Source: Kocuria rosea subsp. polaris (GTDB taxonomy: Bacteria > Actinomycetota > Actinomycetes > Actinomycetales > Micrococcaceae). Taken from it: DNA of 58,625 nucleotides. How positions within the stretch are numbered: the first letter of the stretch is position 1; each line of letters opens with the position of its first letter. The notes under the pieces are model-generated. The model was given only the letters and a program-made list of their open reading frames with translations. It was not told where the DNA came from and did no database searches. A program made the position numbers and the translations under genes. The DNA lies in NCBI RefSeq assembly GCF_001483755.1, contig NZ_LQBK01000040.1, forward strand, positions 1 through 58,625. The letters are read 5' to 3'. Shown piece by piece: positions 52,157 through 58,625 of the stretch.

Positions 52157-53389
52157 ATGAGCAGGCACGTGCAGCACCCGGTCCGCAACGTCGACGAGCA
52201 CCGCCGTGCGGTCGTGGACGCCCTGCGCGGCCTGCGGCCCCGGACGGAGACCGTCCCGCTGGCGGCCGCGCCGGGCCGGGTCCTGGCCGCGGACCTCGTG
52301 GCGCCCCTGAGCCTGCAGCCCTTCGACAACTCCCAGATGGACGGCTTCGCGATCCGTGCCGCCGACAGCCGGGCGGCGCCGGGGGAGGACGGGCGCACGC
52401 CGTTCGCCGTCGTCGCCCCCGTGCCCGCCGGCCACGTCCCCGGGCCGCTGGCCCCCGGGGAGGCGGCCCCCGTCATGACCGGCGCGCCGCTGCCGCCCGG
52501 TGCGGACGCGGTGGTGCCCGTCGAGGAGTCGCTGCCCGGGGGGTTCCCCGCACCGGGGACGCTCGTGCGGCTCCCGGCGGACCAGCCCGCCGGGCGGTTC
52601 GTCCGGCGGGCGGGCGAGGACGTCGCCGAGGGGGCCACCGCGCTGGTCGCGGGGCAGCGGCTCACGCCCGCCCGGATCGGTCTCGCGGCCGCCCTGGGGC
52701 TCGCGGAGCTGACCGTGCGCGCCCGCCCCCGGGCCGTGCTCTACACGACGGGCGACGAGGTCGTCGCCCCCGGCGCCGCGCGCGGACCCGCCCAGATCTT
52801 CGACGCGAACGCGGCGATCCTGCGCGCCCAGCTCGCCGAGGCGGGCGTCGAGGTGATCGGCGCCCATCTGGTCTCCGACGACGCGGGCGCCTTCGCGGCG
52901 CGCCTGACCGAGGACACGGCGGCACGGCCCGACCTCTTCGTCTCCTCGGGCGGGGTCAGCGAGGGCGCCTACGAGGTGGTGCGGCAGGTGCTGGCGCCCC
53001 ACGGGGAGTTCGTGCACGTCGCGATGCAGCCCGGCGGGCCGCAGGGCCTGGCGGCGCCCGGCGGCGTGCCCTTCGTCTGCCTGCCCGGCAACCCCGTCAG
53101 CACCCTCGTGTCCTTCGAGATGTTCCTCCGCCCGGCCCTGACCGAGGTCGTCGGCGCCCCGGCACCGCGGGCCCGCGCCACGGGCCTCCTCGCGGAGGCC
53201 GTGCGGCCGCTGCCCGGCCGCACCCAGGTGCGCCGTGCCGTCTGGGACGGCGCCGAGGTGCGGATGGCGGGCGGGCCCGGCTCCCACCTGCTGGCCGCGG
53301 CCGCCCGGGCCAACGCCCTCGTGCTCGTGCCGGCCGGCGGGACCGAGCTGCCGGCGGGCACCCGGGTGGAGCTGCTGCTGCTGGACTGA
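52157..53389 (+). CDS. moeA: molybdopterin molybdotransferase MoeA, canonical copy
   Basis: A 410-aa MoeA of normal length. It has FDNSQMDGFAIRA, MTGAPLPPGADAVVPVEE, YTTGDEVV, IFDANAAILRAQL (the loop that is altered in the other copy), VSSGGVSEGAYEVVRQVL and CLPGNPVSTLVSFEMF. The Asp usual in SGGVSxGxxD is Glu here (GAYE). It inserts molybdate into molybdopterin. TACCCT ends exactly 6 nt before the ATG, so it is probably leaderless and separately transcribed from the moaA operon. Earlier in-frame starts back to 51497 are shadows of the minus-strand genes. Confidence 0.92.
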   Translation: MSRHVQHPVRNVDEHRRAVVDALRGLRPRTETVPLAAAPGRVLAADLVAPLSLQPFDNSQMDGFAIRAADSRAAPGEDGRTPFAVVAPVPAGHVPGPLAPGEAAPVMTGAPLPPGADAVVPVEESLPGGFPAPGTLVRLPADQPAGRFVRRAGEDVAEGATALVAGQRLTPARIGLAAALGLAELTVRARPRAVLYTTGDEVVAPGAARGPAQIFDANAAILRAQLAEAGVEVIGAHLVSDDAGAFAARLTEDTAARPDLFVSSGGVSEGAYEVVRQVLAPHGEFVHVAMQPGGPQGLAAPGGVPFVCLPGNPVSTLVSFEMFLRPALTEVVGAPAPRARATGLLAEAVRPLPGRTQVRRAVWDGAEVRMAGGPGSHLLAAAARANALVLVPAGGTELPAGTRVELLLLD

Positions 53390-53505
53390 TCCGCCGGGCC
53401 CGGCCCGCCGCCGGACGGCCCGGGGCCGGGGGCGCCTTGGTGTGCTGCCGCCGCTCGTTAGACTGGTCCGCGCCCCGACCGGACGATCGCACAGAACAGG
53501 TCCCC

Positions 53506-53892
53506 ATGACGTCCCTGCTCGCCCCGCTGCTCCTCGCCGCCACCGCCGTGATCCAGGCGCTCGGCCGCTACGAGTACCACCAGAACGGCATCACCGTGGT
53601 GGGCCAGATGCTCTTCCCGATCTTCTTCGCCGTCCTGGCGATGTTCCTCGCCCGCCGCGGCGAGCGGGGCTCCTTCGGCACCGCGCACCTCGGTCTGCTC
53701 GTGGCCGGCGCCGTCCTGTTCGTGCTCACCCTGGTCGGGCAGAACGGCACCGTCCCCCAGCTCTACCCCTCCGTGTGGATCTACTACGCGGCCTTCGCGC
53801 TGCTGGCGGTCCAGGCCGCGCTGCGCATCGCGGGGACCCCCGGGCGCCGGCGCGGGGACGCCCCGGCCGAGGACCCCGCCCCGCGCGGCTGA
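53506..53892 (+). CDS. small four-helix membrane protein of unknown function
   Basis: A 128-aa protein with four hydrophobic segments (LLAPLLLAATAVIQALG, GQMLFPIFFAVLAMFLA, HLGLLVAGAVLFVLTLVG, VWIYYAAFALLAVQAAL) and a polar RRRGDAPAEDPAPRG tail. No family recognised. A TAGACT sequence at 53458-53463 is a -10 candidate with a leader of about 40 nt. The stop codon lies within the first unit of a 30-bp tandem duplication. Confidence 0.7.
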   Translation: MTSLLAPLLLAATAVIQALGRYEYHQNGITVVGQMLFPIFFAVLAMFLARRGERGSFGTAHLGLLVAGAVLFVLTLVGQNGTVPQLYPSVWIYYAAFALLAVQAALRIAGTPGRRRGDAPAEDPAPRG

Positions 53893-53940
53893 CCACCGCG
53901 GGGCCGGCCACCGCGCGGCTGACCACCGCGGGACCGGCGG
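53881..53940. repeat. 30-bp tandem duplication spanning a stop codon
   Basis: Units 53881-53910 and 53911-53940 match at 27 of 30 positions. Each contains GCGGCTGACCACCGCGG; the TGA in unit 1 is the stop of the four-helix protein. The array fills the gap to the convergent hydrolase gene. Confidence 0.85.
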
Positions 53941-53955
53941 CCGCGGGGCGGAGCG

Positions 53956-54789
53956 CTACCCGGCGGCCGCGGCTCCGCCGACGCGCTCGAGCACCAGTTC
54001 CGCCAGCTCTCCGGCCCGGGTCTCCGGCAGCCAGTGGCCGGCGTCGAGCTCCACGAACCGGTAGGGGCCCCGGACCTGCTCGGCCGTGAGCTCGGCGGCC
54101 CGCCGGCCCAGGGCGGGGTCCCGGCTGCCCCACGCGTACGTGGTCGGGACGTCGACGGGCCCGGTGCGCAGCCGGGACAGCGGCAGGGCGCGGTACCAGT
54201 TCAGGGCCCCGGTGAGCGCGCCGGGCTCCTGCATCCGGGCCGCGTAGCGGGCGGCGTCCGCGGCGGGCAGGCCGGACCGGCGCAGGAGGTCCTCGAGGCG
54301 CGGGCCGAGCAGCGCCTCGGGCAGGAGCGGCAGCTGGAAGGCCCCGACGTAGGCCGAGCGCAGCGCCTGCGGCGAGCGCGTCAGGGAGCGTGCCAGGGCC
54401 CGGGGGTGCGGCACGGAGACCGCCGTGAGGGACGCCACCCGGTCCGGCCGGCGGGCCGCGAGGGCCCACGCCACGATCCCGCCCCAGTCGTGGCCCACGA
54501 CGTGCGCGCGCTGCACGCCCGCGGCGTCGAGCAGCGTCACGGCGTCCTGGACGAGCAGCTCGAGCCGGTAGGCGCGGCGGCCCCGCGGCCGTGCGCGCCC
54601 GGCACAGCCCCGCTGGTCGGGCACGAGCGTGCGCAGCCCCGCGCGCCGCAGCGCGGGCGCCACCCGGGACCAGCACGTGCCGTCCTGCGGGAAGCCGTGC
54701 AGCAGCAGCACGGGCGCACCGTCCCGGGGTCCGTCGTCGCGCACGTCGAGGTGGAGGCCGCCGGAGGGGCGGCGGGTCGGTCGGTCCAT
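53956..54789 (-). CDS. alpha/beta hydrolase (epoxide-hydrolase-like)
   Basis: A 277-aa alpha/beta hydrolase. It has LLLHGFPQDGTCW (oxyanion loop), VVGHDWGGIVAWALA with Asp as the nucleophile (the GHDWG form of epoxide hydrolases and haloalkane dehalogenases), and ELDAGHWLPET with the catalytic His. SVPHPRALARSLTRS and the cap domain with LNWYRAL, a Tyr that supports epoxide hydrolase chemistry, are also present. The substrate is unknown. TAGCCT ends 6 nt before the ATG (leaderless pattern). Confidence 0.87.
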   Translation of the reverse strand: MDRPTRRPSGGLHLDVRDDGPRDGAPVLLLHGFPQDGTCWSRVAPALRRAGLRTLVPDQRGCAGRARPRGRRAYRLELLVQDAVTLLDAAGVQRAHVVGHDWGGIVAWALAARRPDRVASLTAVSVPHPRALARSLTRSPQALRSAYVGAFQLPLLPEALLGPRLEDLLRRSGLPAADAARYAARMQEPGALTGALNWYRALPLSRLRTGPVDVPTTYAWGSRDPALGRRAAELTAEQVRGPYRFVELDAGHWLPETRAGELAELVLERVGGAAAAG

Positions 54790-54993
54790 CCCGTCAGGCT
54801 AGCCCGGCGCCGTCCGCGGACGGCGCCGTGGCGGTGTGCTCCCCGTTCCGGCGAGGAAAGCAAGGAAATAGAAATTCATGACGGACCATGAATTCTGCGA
54901 TTGATGCGTCATGAATTCTTTTTCACCGAATAGGCATTCATTGGTGCAGGAAAAAATCTCAATTCCCGATGCCTAATTGGATAGGTTGGCACC
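54790..54993 (+). promoter_or_regulatory. AT-rich narG control region with repeated CATGAATT sites
   Basis: The stretch 54855-54985 is markedly AT-rich for this genome. AATTCATG (54873-54880) and CATGAATT (54887-54894) form an inverted repeat with a 6-bp spacer, and CATGAATTC recurs at 54910-54918. Close to the gene, TAGGTT (54982-54987) ends 6 nt before the narG ATG, giving a leaderless geometry. The repeats lie about 65-110 bp upstream of the predicted start, suitable for activator binding. Confidence 0.65.
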
Positions 54994-57900
54994 ATGGTTG
55001 CCAGCCAGACACCGCCGGGCACCGACGGCCCCGCGTCCAACGCCCTGCTCAAGCTCGGGAAGTTCTTCACCCGCTGGGAGGAGTCCCCGGACGGCCGGGC
55101 CGTCTACCGCGAGGGCGGACGGGCCGGGGACGCCTTCTACCGGAACCGGTGGAGCCACGACAAGGTGGTCCGCTCCACGCACGGCGTGAACTGCACGGGC
55201 TCGTGCTCGTGGAAGGTCTACGTCAAGGACGGGATCATCACCTGGGAGGCGCAGGAGACCGACTACCCGTCGGTGGGCCCGGACCGCCCGGAGTACGAGC
55301 CCCGCGGCTGCCCCCGCGGCGCGGCCTTCTCCTGGTACACCTACTCGCCCACCCGGGTCCGCTACCCGTACGTCCGCGGGGTGCTCCTGGAGATGTACCG
55401 CGCGGCCAAGGAGCAGGTGGGCGGGGACCCCGTGCTCGCCTGGCAGGAGGTCGTGAACGACCCCGCGAAGCGCCGGGCCTTCCAGCAGGCCCGCGGCAAG
55501 GGCGGGCTGGTGCGCTCGAGCTGGCAGGAGGCCCTCGAGATGACCGCCGCCGCCCACGTGCACACGGTGAAGACCTACGGCCCGGACCGGTGCACCGGGT
55601 TCTCCCCGATCCCGGCGATGTCCATGGTCTCCCACGCCGCGGGGGCCCGGTTCATCAACCTCATCGGCGGCGTGATGAACAGCTTCTACGACTGGTACGC
55701 GGACCTGCCCGTGGCCAGTCCCCAGGTCTTCGGCGACCAGACGGACGTCCCCGAGTCCGGCGACTGGTGGGACGCGACCTACCTCATGATGTGGGGCTCC
55801 AACGTCCCGGTCACGCGCACCCCGGACGCGCACTGGATGGTCGAGGCCCGCTACCGCGGCACGAAGGTCGTCTCCGTCAGCCCCGACTACGCGGACAACA
55901 CGAAGTTCGCCGACGAGTGGCTGCCGGCCCAGGCCGGCACGGACGCCGCCCTGGCGATGGCGATGGGCCACGTGATCCTGCGGGAGAACTTCGTGGAGCG
56001 GCGGGTGCCGTTCTTCGAGGACTACGTCCTGCAGTACACCGACCTGCCCATGCTGGTCACCCTCGACGAGCGGGAGGACGGCGCCGTGGTGCCCGGCAAG
56101 TTCCTCACCGCCGCCGACCTGGGCGGGGACGAGGCGGGAGCCTCCGACGCCGCGTTCAAGACCGTGCTGATCGACCGCGACGCGGGCACCCCGGTGGTCC
56201 CCAACGGGTCCATGGGCTTCCGCTACAACGAGCAGGACGAGGGGAAGTGGAACCTCGACCTGCAGGGCGTGCGCCCGGCGCTGTCCGTCACGGACGCCAC
56301 CGCGGGGGCGGGGGCCACGAGCGTCGTGGACCTGCCCGCGTTCACCGACGCCACGGGGGAGGGCTCGGTGCTGCACCGGGGCGTGCCCGTCACGGAGGTC
56401 GCCGGGCGCAAGGTCACCACGGTCTTCGACCTCATGCTCGCCCAGTACGGCGTGGGACGGGAGGGCCTTCCGGGGGACTGGGCGGCCGGGCTCGACGACG
56501 TCGCGACCCCCTACACCCCGGCGTGGCAGGAGGAGATCACCTCGGTCCCCGCGCAGGCCGTGATCCGCACCGCCCGCGAGTTCGCGGCCAACGCGGAGAA
56601 GTCCGGCGGCCGGTCGATGATCATCCTGGGCGCCGGCATCTGCCAGTGGTACCACGGGGACGTCACCTACCGGGCGATCCTCGCGATGCTCATGCTCTGC
56701 GGGTGCCAGGGCCGCAACGGCGGGGGGTGGGCGCACTACGTGGGCCAGGAGAAGGCCCGCCCCATCACGGGCTGGGCCGCGATGGCCGCCGCCACCGACT
56801 GGACCCGCCCGCCCCGGTTCATGATCGGCACCGCGTTCTGGTACATGCACACCGACCAGTGGCGCTCCGACGGCTACTCCTCCGACTCCCTCCAGTCCCC
56901 CCTCGCCGAGGGGCACCTGAAGGGCATGCACACCGCGGACGTGATCGCGAAGTCCACCCGGCTGGGCTGGATGCCGTTCTACCCGCAGTTCGACGAGAAC
57001 TCCCTCGACGCCGCGGACCGCGCCGCCGAGGGCGTGGCGCGCGGGGAGGCGCCGGACGAGGCGCAGTGGGTCGCCGACCGGTTGAAGTCGGGGCAGATGC
57101 GCTTCGCCGTCGAGGACGTCGACGCCCCCCAGAACTGGGCCCGCACTCTGGTGCTGTGGCGCTCCAACCTGCTGGGGTCCTCCGCGAAGGGCGAGGAGTA
57201 CTTCCTCCGGCACCTGCTCGGCACCCACCACAACGTCATGGGCCAGGACCACTCCGCGTCCCGGCCGCGGGACGTGACCTGGCACGAGGAGGCGCCCGAG
57301 GGCAAGCTCGACCTCCTGGTCTCCGCGGACTTCCGGATGACGAGCTCCACCCTGCTGTCCGACGTCGTCTTCCCGGCGGCCACCTGGTACGAGAAGCACG
57401 ACCTGTCCTCCACGGACATGCACCCGTACGTGCACGCCTTCACCCCGGCGATCAACCCGCCGTGGGAGGCCAAGACCGACTACGAGCTGTTCCGGCTGCT
57501 GTCCGAGGAGTTCTCCCGGCAGGCGAAGGTGCACCTGGGCGTGCGCAAGGACCTCGTGGCCACCGCACTCACCCACGACACCCCCGGGGAGATCGCCCAG
57601 CCCGGAGGGCACGCGCCCGACTGGAAGAACACCGACCTGCCGGCTGTGCCCGGCCGGAACCTGCCGAACCTCAAGGTCGTGGAGCGGGACTACACGGCGG
57701 TCGGGGAGAAGTTCTCGGCGGTGGGCCCCCTGGCGGAGCAGCTGGGCTTCACCACGAAGTACATCACCTACGACGTCTCCCACCAGGTGGACCAGCTGGC
57801 CCGCCTGCACGGGGTCTTCGACTCCGGCGCCGCCGCGGGCCGCCCCGCCGTGGACACCGACGCGCGGATGGCCGAGGCGATCCTGCTGTTCTCCGGCACC

Positions 57901-58625
57901 ACCAACGGGGAACTCGCGGTGCAGGGCTTCGAGACCCTCGAGAAGCGCACCGGGGTGGAGCTCGCGGACCTCGCCCGCGGCTCTGAGGAGAAGCGGATCA
58001 GCTTCGCCGACACCCAGGCCGCCCCGGTCCCGGTGATCACGTCCCCGGAGTGGTCCGGCTCGGAGACCGGGGGGCGGCGCTACGCCCCGTTCACGGTCAA
58101 CATCGAACGGCTCAAGCCCTTCCACACCCTCACCGGGCGGATGCACTTCTTCCTGGACCACGACTGGATGAAGGACATGGGCGAGACCCTGCCGATCTAC
58201 CGCCCGCCCCTGGACATGCACCGGCTCTTCGGCGAGCCGCCGCTCGGGGAGCGGGGCGAGCTGTCCGTCGCCGTGCGCTACCTGACCCCGCACAACAAGT
58301 GGTCGATCCACTCGGAGTACCAGGACAACCTCTTCATGCTCTCCCTCTCCCGCGGCGGCACCACGGTGTGGATGAGCCCCCAGGACGCCGCGCTGATCGA
58401 GGTCTCCGACAACCAGTGGGTCGAGTGCGTCAACACCAACGGCGTCTACGTGGGCCGGGCCATCGTCAGCCACCGCATGCCGGCCGGCGTGGTCTACGTC
58501 CACCACGCCCAGGAGCGCACCATCGACGTGCCGAAGTCCGAGGCGACCGGCCGCCGCGGCGGGATCCACAACTCGGTCACGCGCATCCTCGTCAAACCCA
58601 CCCACATGATCGGCGGCTACGCGCA
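54994..58625 (+). CDS. narG: respiratory nitrate reductase alpha subunit (partial, runs off the window)
   Basis: About 1210 codons are present and no stop is reached; NarG is usually 1230-1250 aa, so some tens of residues are missing. Its N-terminal cluster motif is HGVNCTGSCSWKVYVKDG, where His plus three Cys hold the FS0 [4Fe-4S] cluster, and PRGCPRGAAFSWY follows. NSFYDWYADLPVASPQ contains the Asp that ligates molybdenum. It binds bis-MGD and reduces nitrate to nitrite on the cytoplasmic side, with NarH, NarI and the chaperone NarJ expected just beyond the window. The N-terminus lacks a twin-arginine signal, as usual for NarG. There is no ribosome site, in line with leaderless start. Confidence 0.96.
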   Translation, partial: MVASQTPPGTDGPASNALLKLGKFFTRWEESPDGRAVYREGGRAGDAFYRNRWSHDKVVRSTHGVNCTGSCSWKVYVKDGIITWEAQETDYPSVGPDRPEYEPRGCPRGAAFSWYTYSPTRVRYPYVRGVLLEMYRAAKEQVGGDPVLAWQEVVNDPAKRRAFQQARGKGGLVRSSWQEALEMTAAAHVHTVKTYGPDRCTGFSPIPAMSMVSHAAGARFINLIGGVMNSFYDWYADLPVASPQVFGDQTDVPESGDWWDATYLMMWGSNVPVTRTPDAHWMVEARYRGTKVVSVSPDYADNTKFADEWLPAQAGTDAALAMAMGHVILRENFVERRVPFFEDYVLQYTDLPMLVTLDEREDGAVVPGKFLTAADLGGDEAGASDAAFKTVLIDRDAGTPVVPNGSMGFRYNEQDEGKWNLDLQGVRPALSVTDATAGAGATSVVDLPAFTDATGEGSVLHRGVPVTEVAGRKVTTVFDLMLAQYGVGREGLPGDWAAGLDDVATPYTPAWQEEITSVPAQAVIRTAREFAANAEKSGGRSMIILGAGICQWYHGDVTYRAILAMLMLCGCQGRNGGGWAHYVGQEKARPITGWAAMAAATDWTRPPRFMIGTAFWYMHTDQWRSDGYSSDSLQSPLAEGHLKGMHTADVIAKSTRLGWMPFYPQFDENSLDAADRAAEGVARGEAPDEAQWVADRLKSGQMRFAVEDVDAPQNWARTLVLWRSNLLGSSAKGEEYFLRHLLGTHHNVMGQDHSASRPRDVTWHEEAPEGKLDLLVSADFRMTSSTLLSDVVFPAATWYEKHDLSSTDMHPYVHAFTPAINPPWEAKTDYELFRLLSEEFSRQAKVHLGVRKDLVATALTHDTPGEIAQPGGHAPDWKNTDLPAVPGRNLPNLKVVERDYTAVGEKFSAVGPLAEQLGFTTKYITYDVSHQVDQLARLHGVFDSGAAAGRPAVDTDARMAEAILLFSGTTNGELAVQGFETLEKRTGVELADLARGSEEKRISFADTQAAPVPVITSPEWSGSETGGRRYAPFTVNIERLKPFHTLTGRMHFFLDHDWMKDMGETLPIYRPPLDMHRLFGEPPLGERGELSVAVRYLTPHNKWSIHSEYQDNLFMLSLSRGGTTVWMSPQDAALIEVSDNQWVECVNTNGVYVGRAIVSHRMPAGVVYVHHAQERTIDVPKSEATGRRGGIHNSVTRILVKPTHMIGGYA

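Noticed and set aside
54901-54915. FNR/CRP-type site TTGAT-N4-ATCAA before narG
   Set aside because: TTGAT is present, but the second half reads CATGAA and is out of register, so the match is not convincing.
54973-58605. A 1210-codon open frame antisense to narG
   Set aside because: It mirrors the narG codons and has no recognisable motif.

Overview
The window is very GC-rich, with a strong G/C bias at third codon positions. It has actinobacterial gene families throughout: GDH-180 type NAD-glutamate dehydrogenase, a HAD-GH65 fusion, DUF2382, a membrane-anchored NirK and clade-2 large catalase. Many start codons lie 6-8 nt downstream of a TANNNT-like -10 box, as in leaderless actinobacterial genes. 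The family mix points to a Micrococcales member, probably Micrococcaceae and perhaps Kocuria-like; the genus is inference only. No insertion sequence, prophage, integrase, CRISPR array or plasmid gene was seen. No stretch longer than 300 bp lacks a gene; the longest gap (19583-19881) holds divergent promoters.

Layout. 40-4608: 2,4-dienoyl-CoA reductase-like enzyme, two small genes, dps and an endonuclease/exonuclease/phosphatase-fold protein. 4636-12872: a dipeptide/oligopeptide-type ABC operon on the minus strand (lipoprotein, two permeases, two ATPases), tightly coupled to a DASS dicarboxylate transporter, with a DUF1028 gene diverging from it. 12919-21220: CapA-like lipoprotein, a second EEP protein, HAD-GH65 phosphorylase/hydrolase, serA, a secreted M14 carboxypeptidase and tRNA-Leu(CAG). 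21369-25067: FNT channel, DUF457 membrane protein, a divergent pair of small orphan genes whose start regions form a perfect 28-bp inverted repeat, a DUF218 protein and a hotdog thioesterase. 25095-29375: dehydroshikimate catabolism (quiC-like fusion, MFS permease, divergent IclR regulator). 29391-36526: aldo/keto reductase, TPR protein, PLDc_N membrane protein, DUF2382 stress protein, large catalase and SRPBCC-epimerase fusion. 36679-44456: histidine phosphatase, 1640-aa NAD-glutamate dehydrogenase, FAD oxidoreductase and a lytic transglycosylase.

44542-58625 is a nitrate/nitrite respiration and molybdenum-cofactor region. It holds a large NirK with a polytopic membrane domain and an extra cupredoxin, a moaA-moaD-mobA-DUF6457-moeA operon, a second moeA, and the start of narG (cut by the window edge). 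NarG needs the Mo cofactor made by the Moa/Moe/Mob proteins and produces nitrite, the substrate of NirK, so the region reads as a partial denitrification module. The DNA in front of narG is an AT-rich island with repeated CATGAATT half-sites, unlike anything else here.

Most striking points for follow-up: the three-cupredoxin membrane NirK; the 28-bp inverted repeat joining two orphan genes; the narG upstream island; the recurrent leaderless promoter geometry; and four separate minisatellite-like repeats (18, 15, 30 and 30 bp units).
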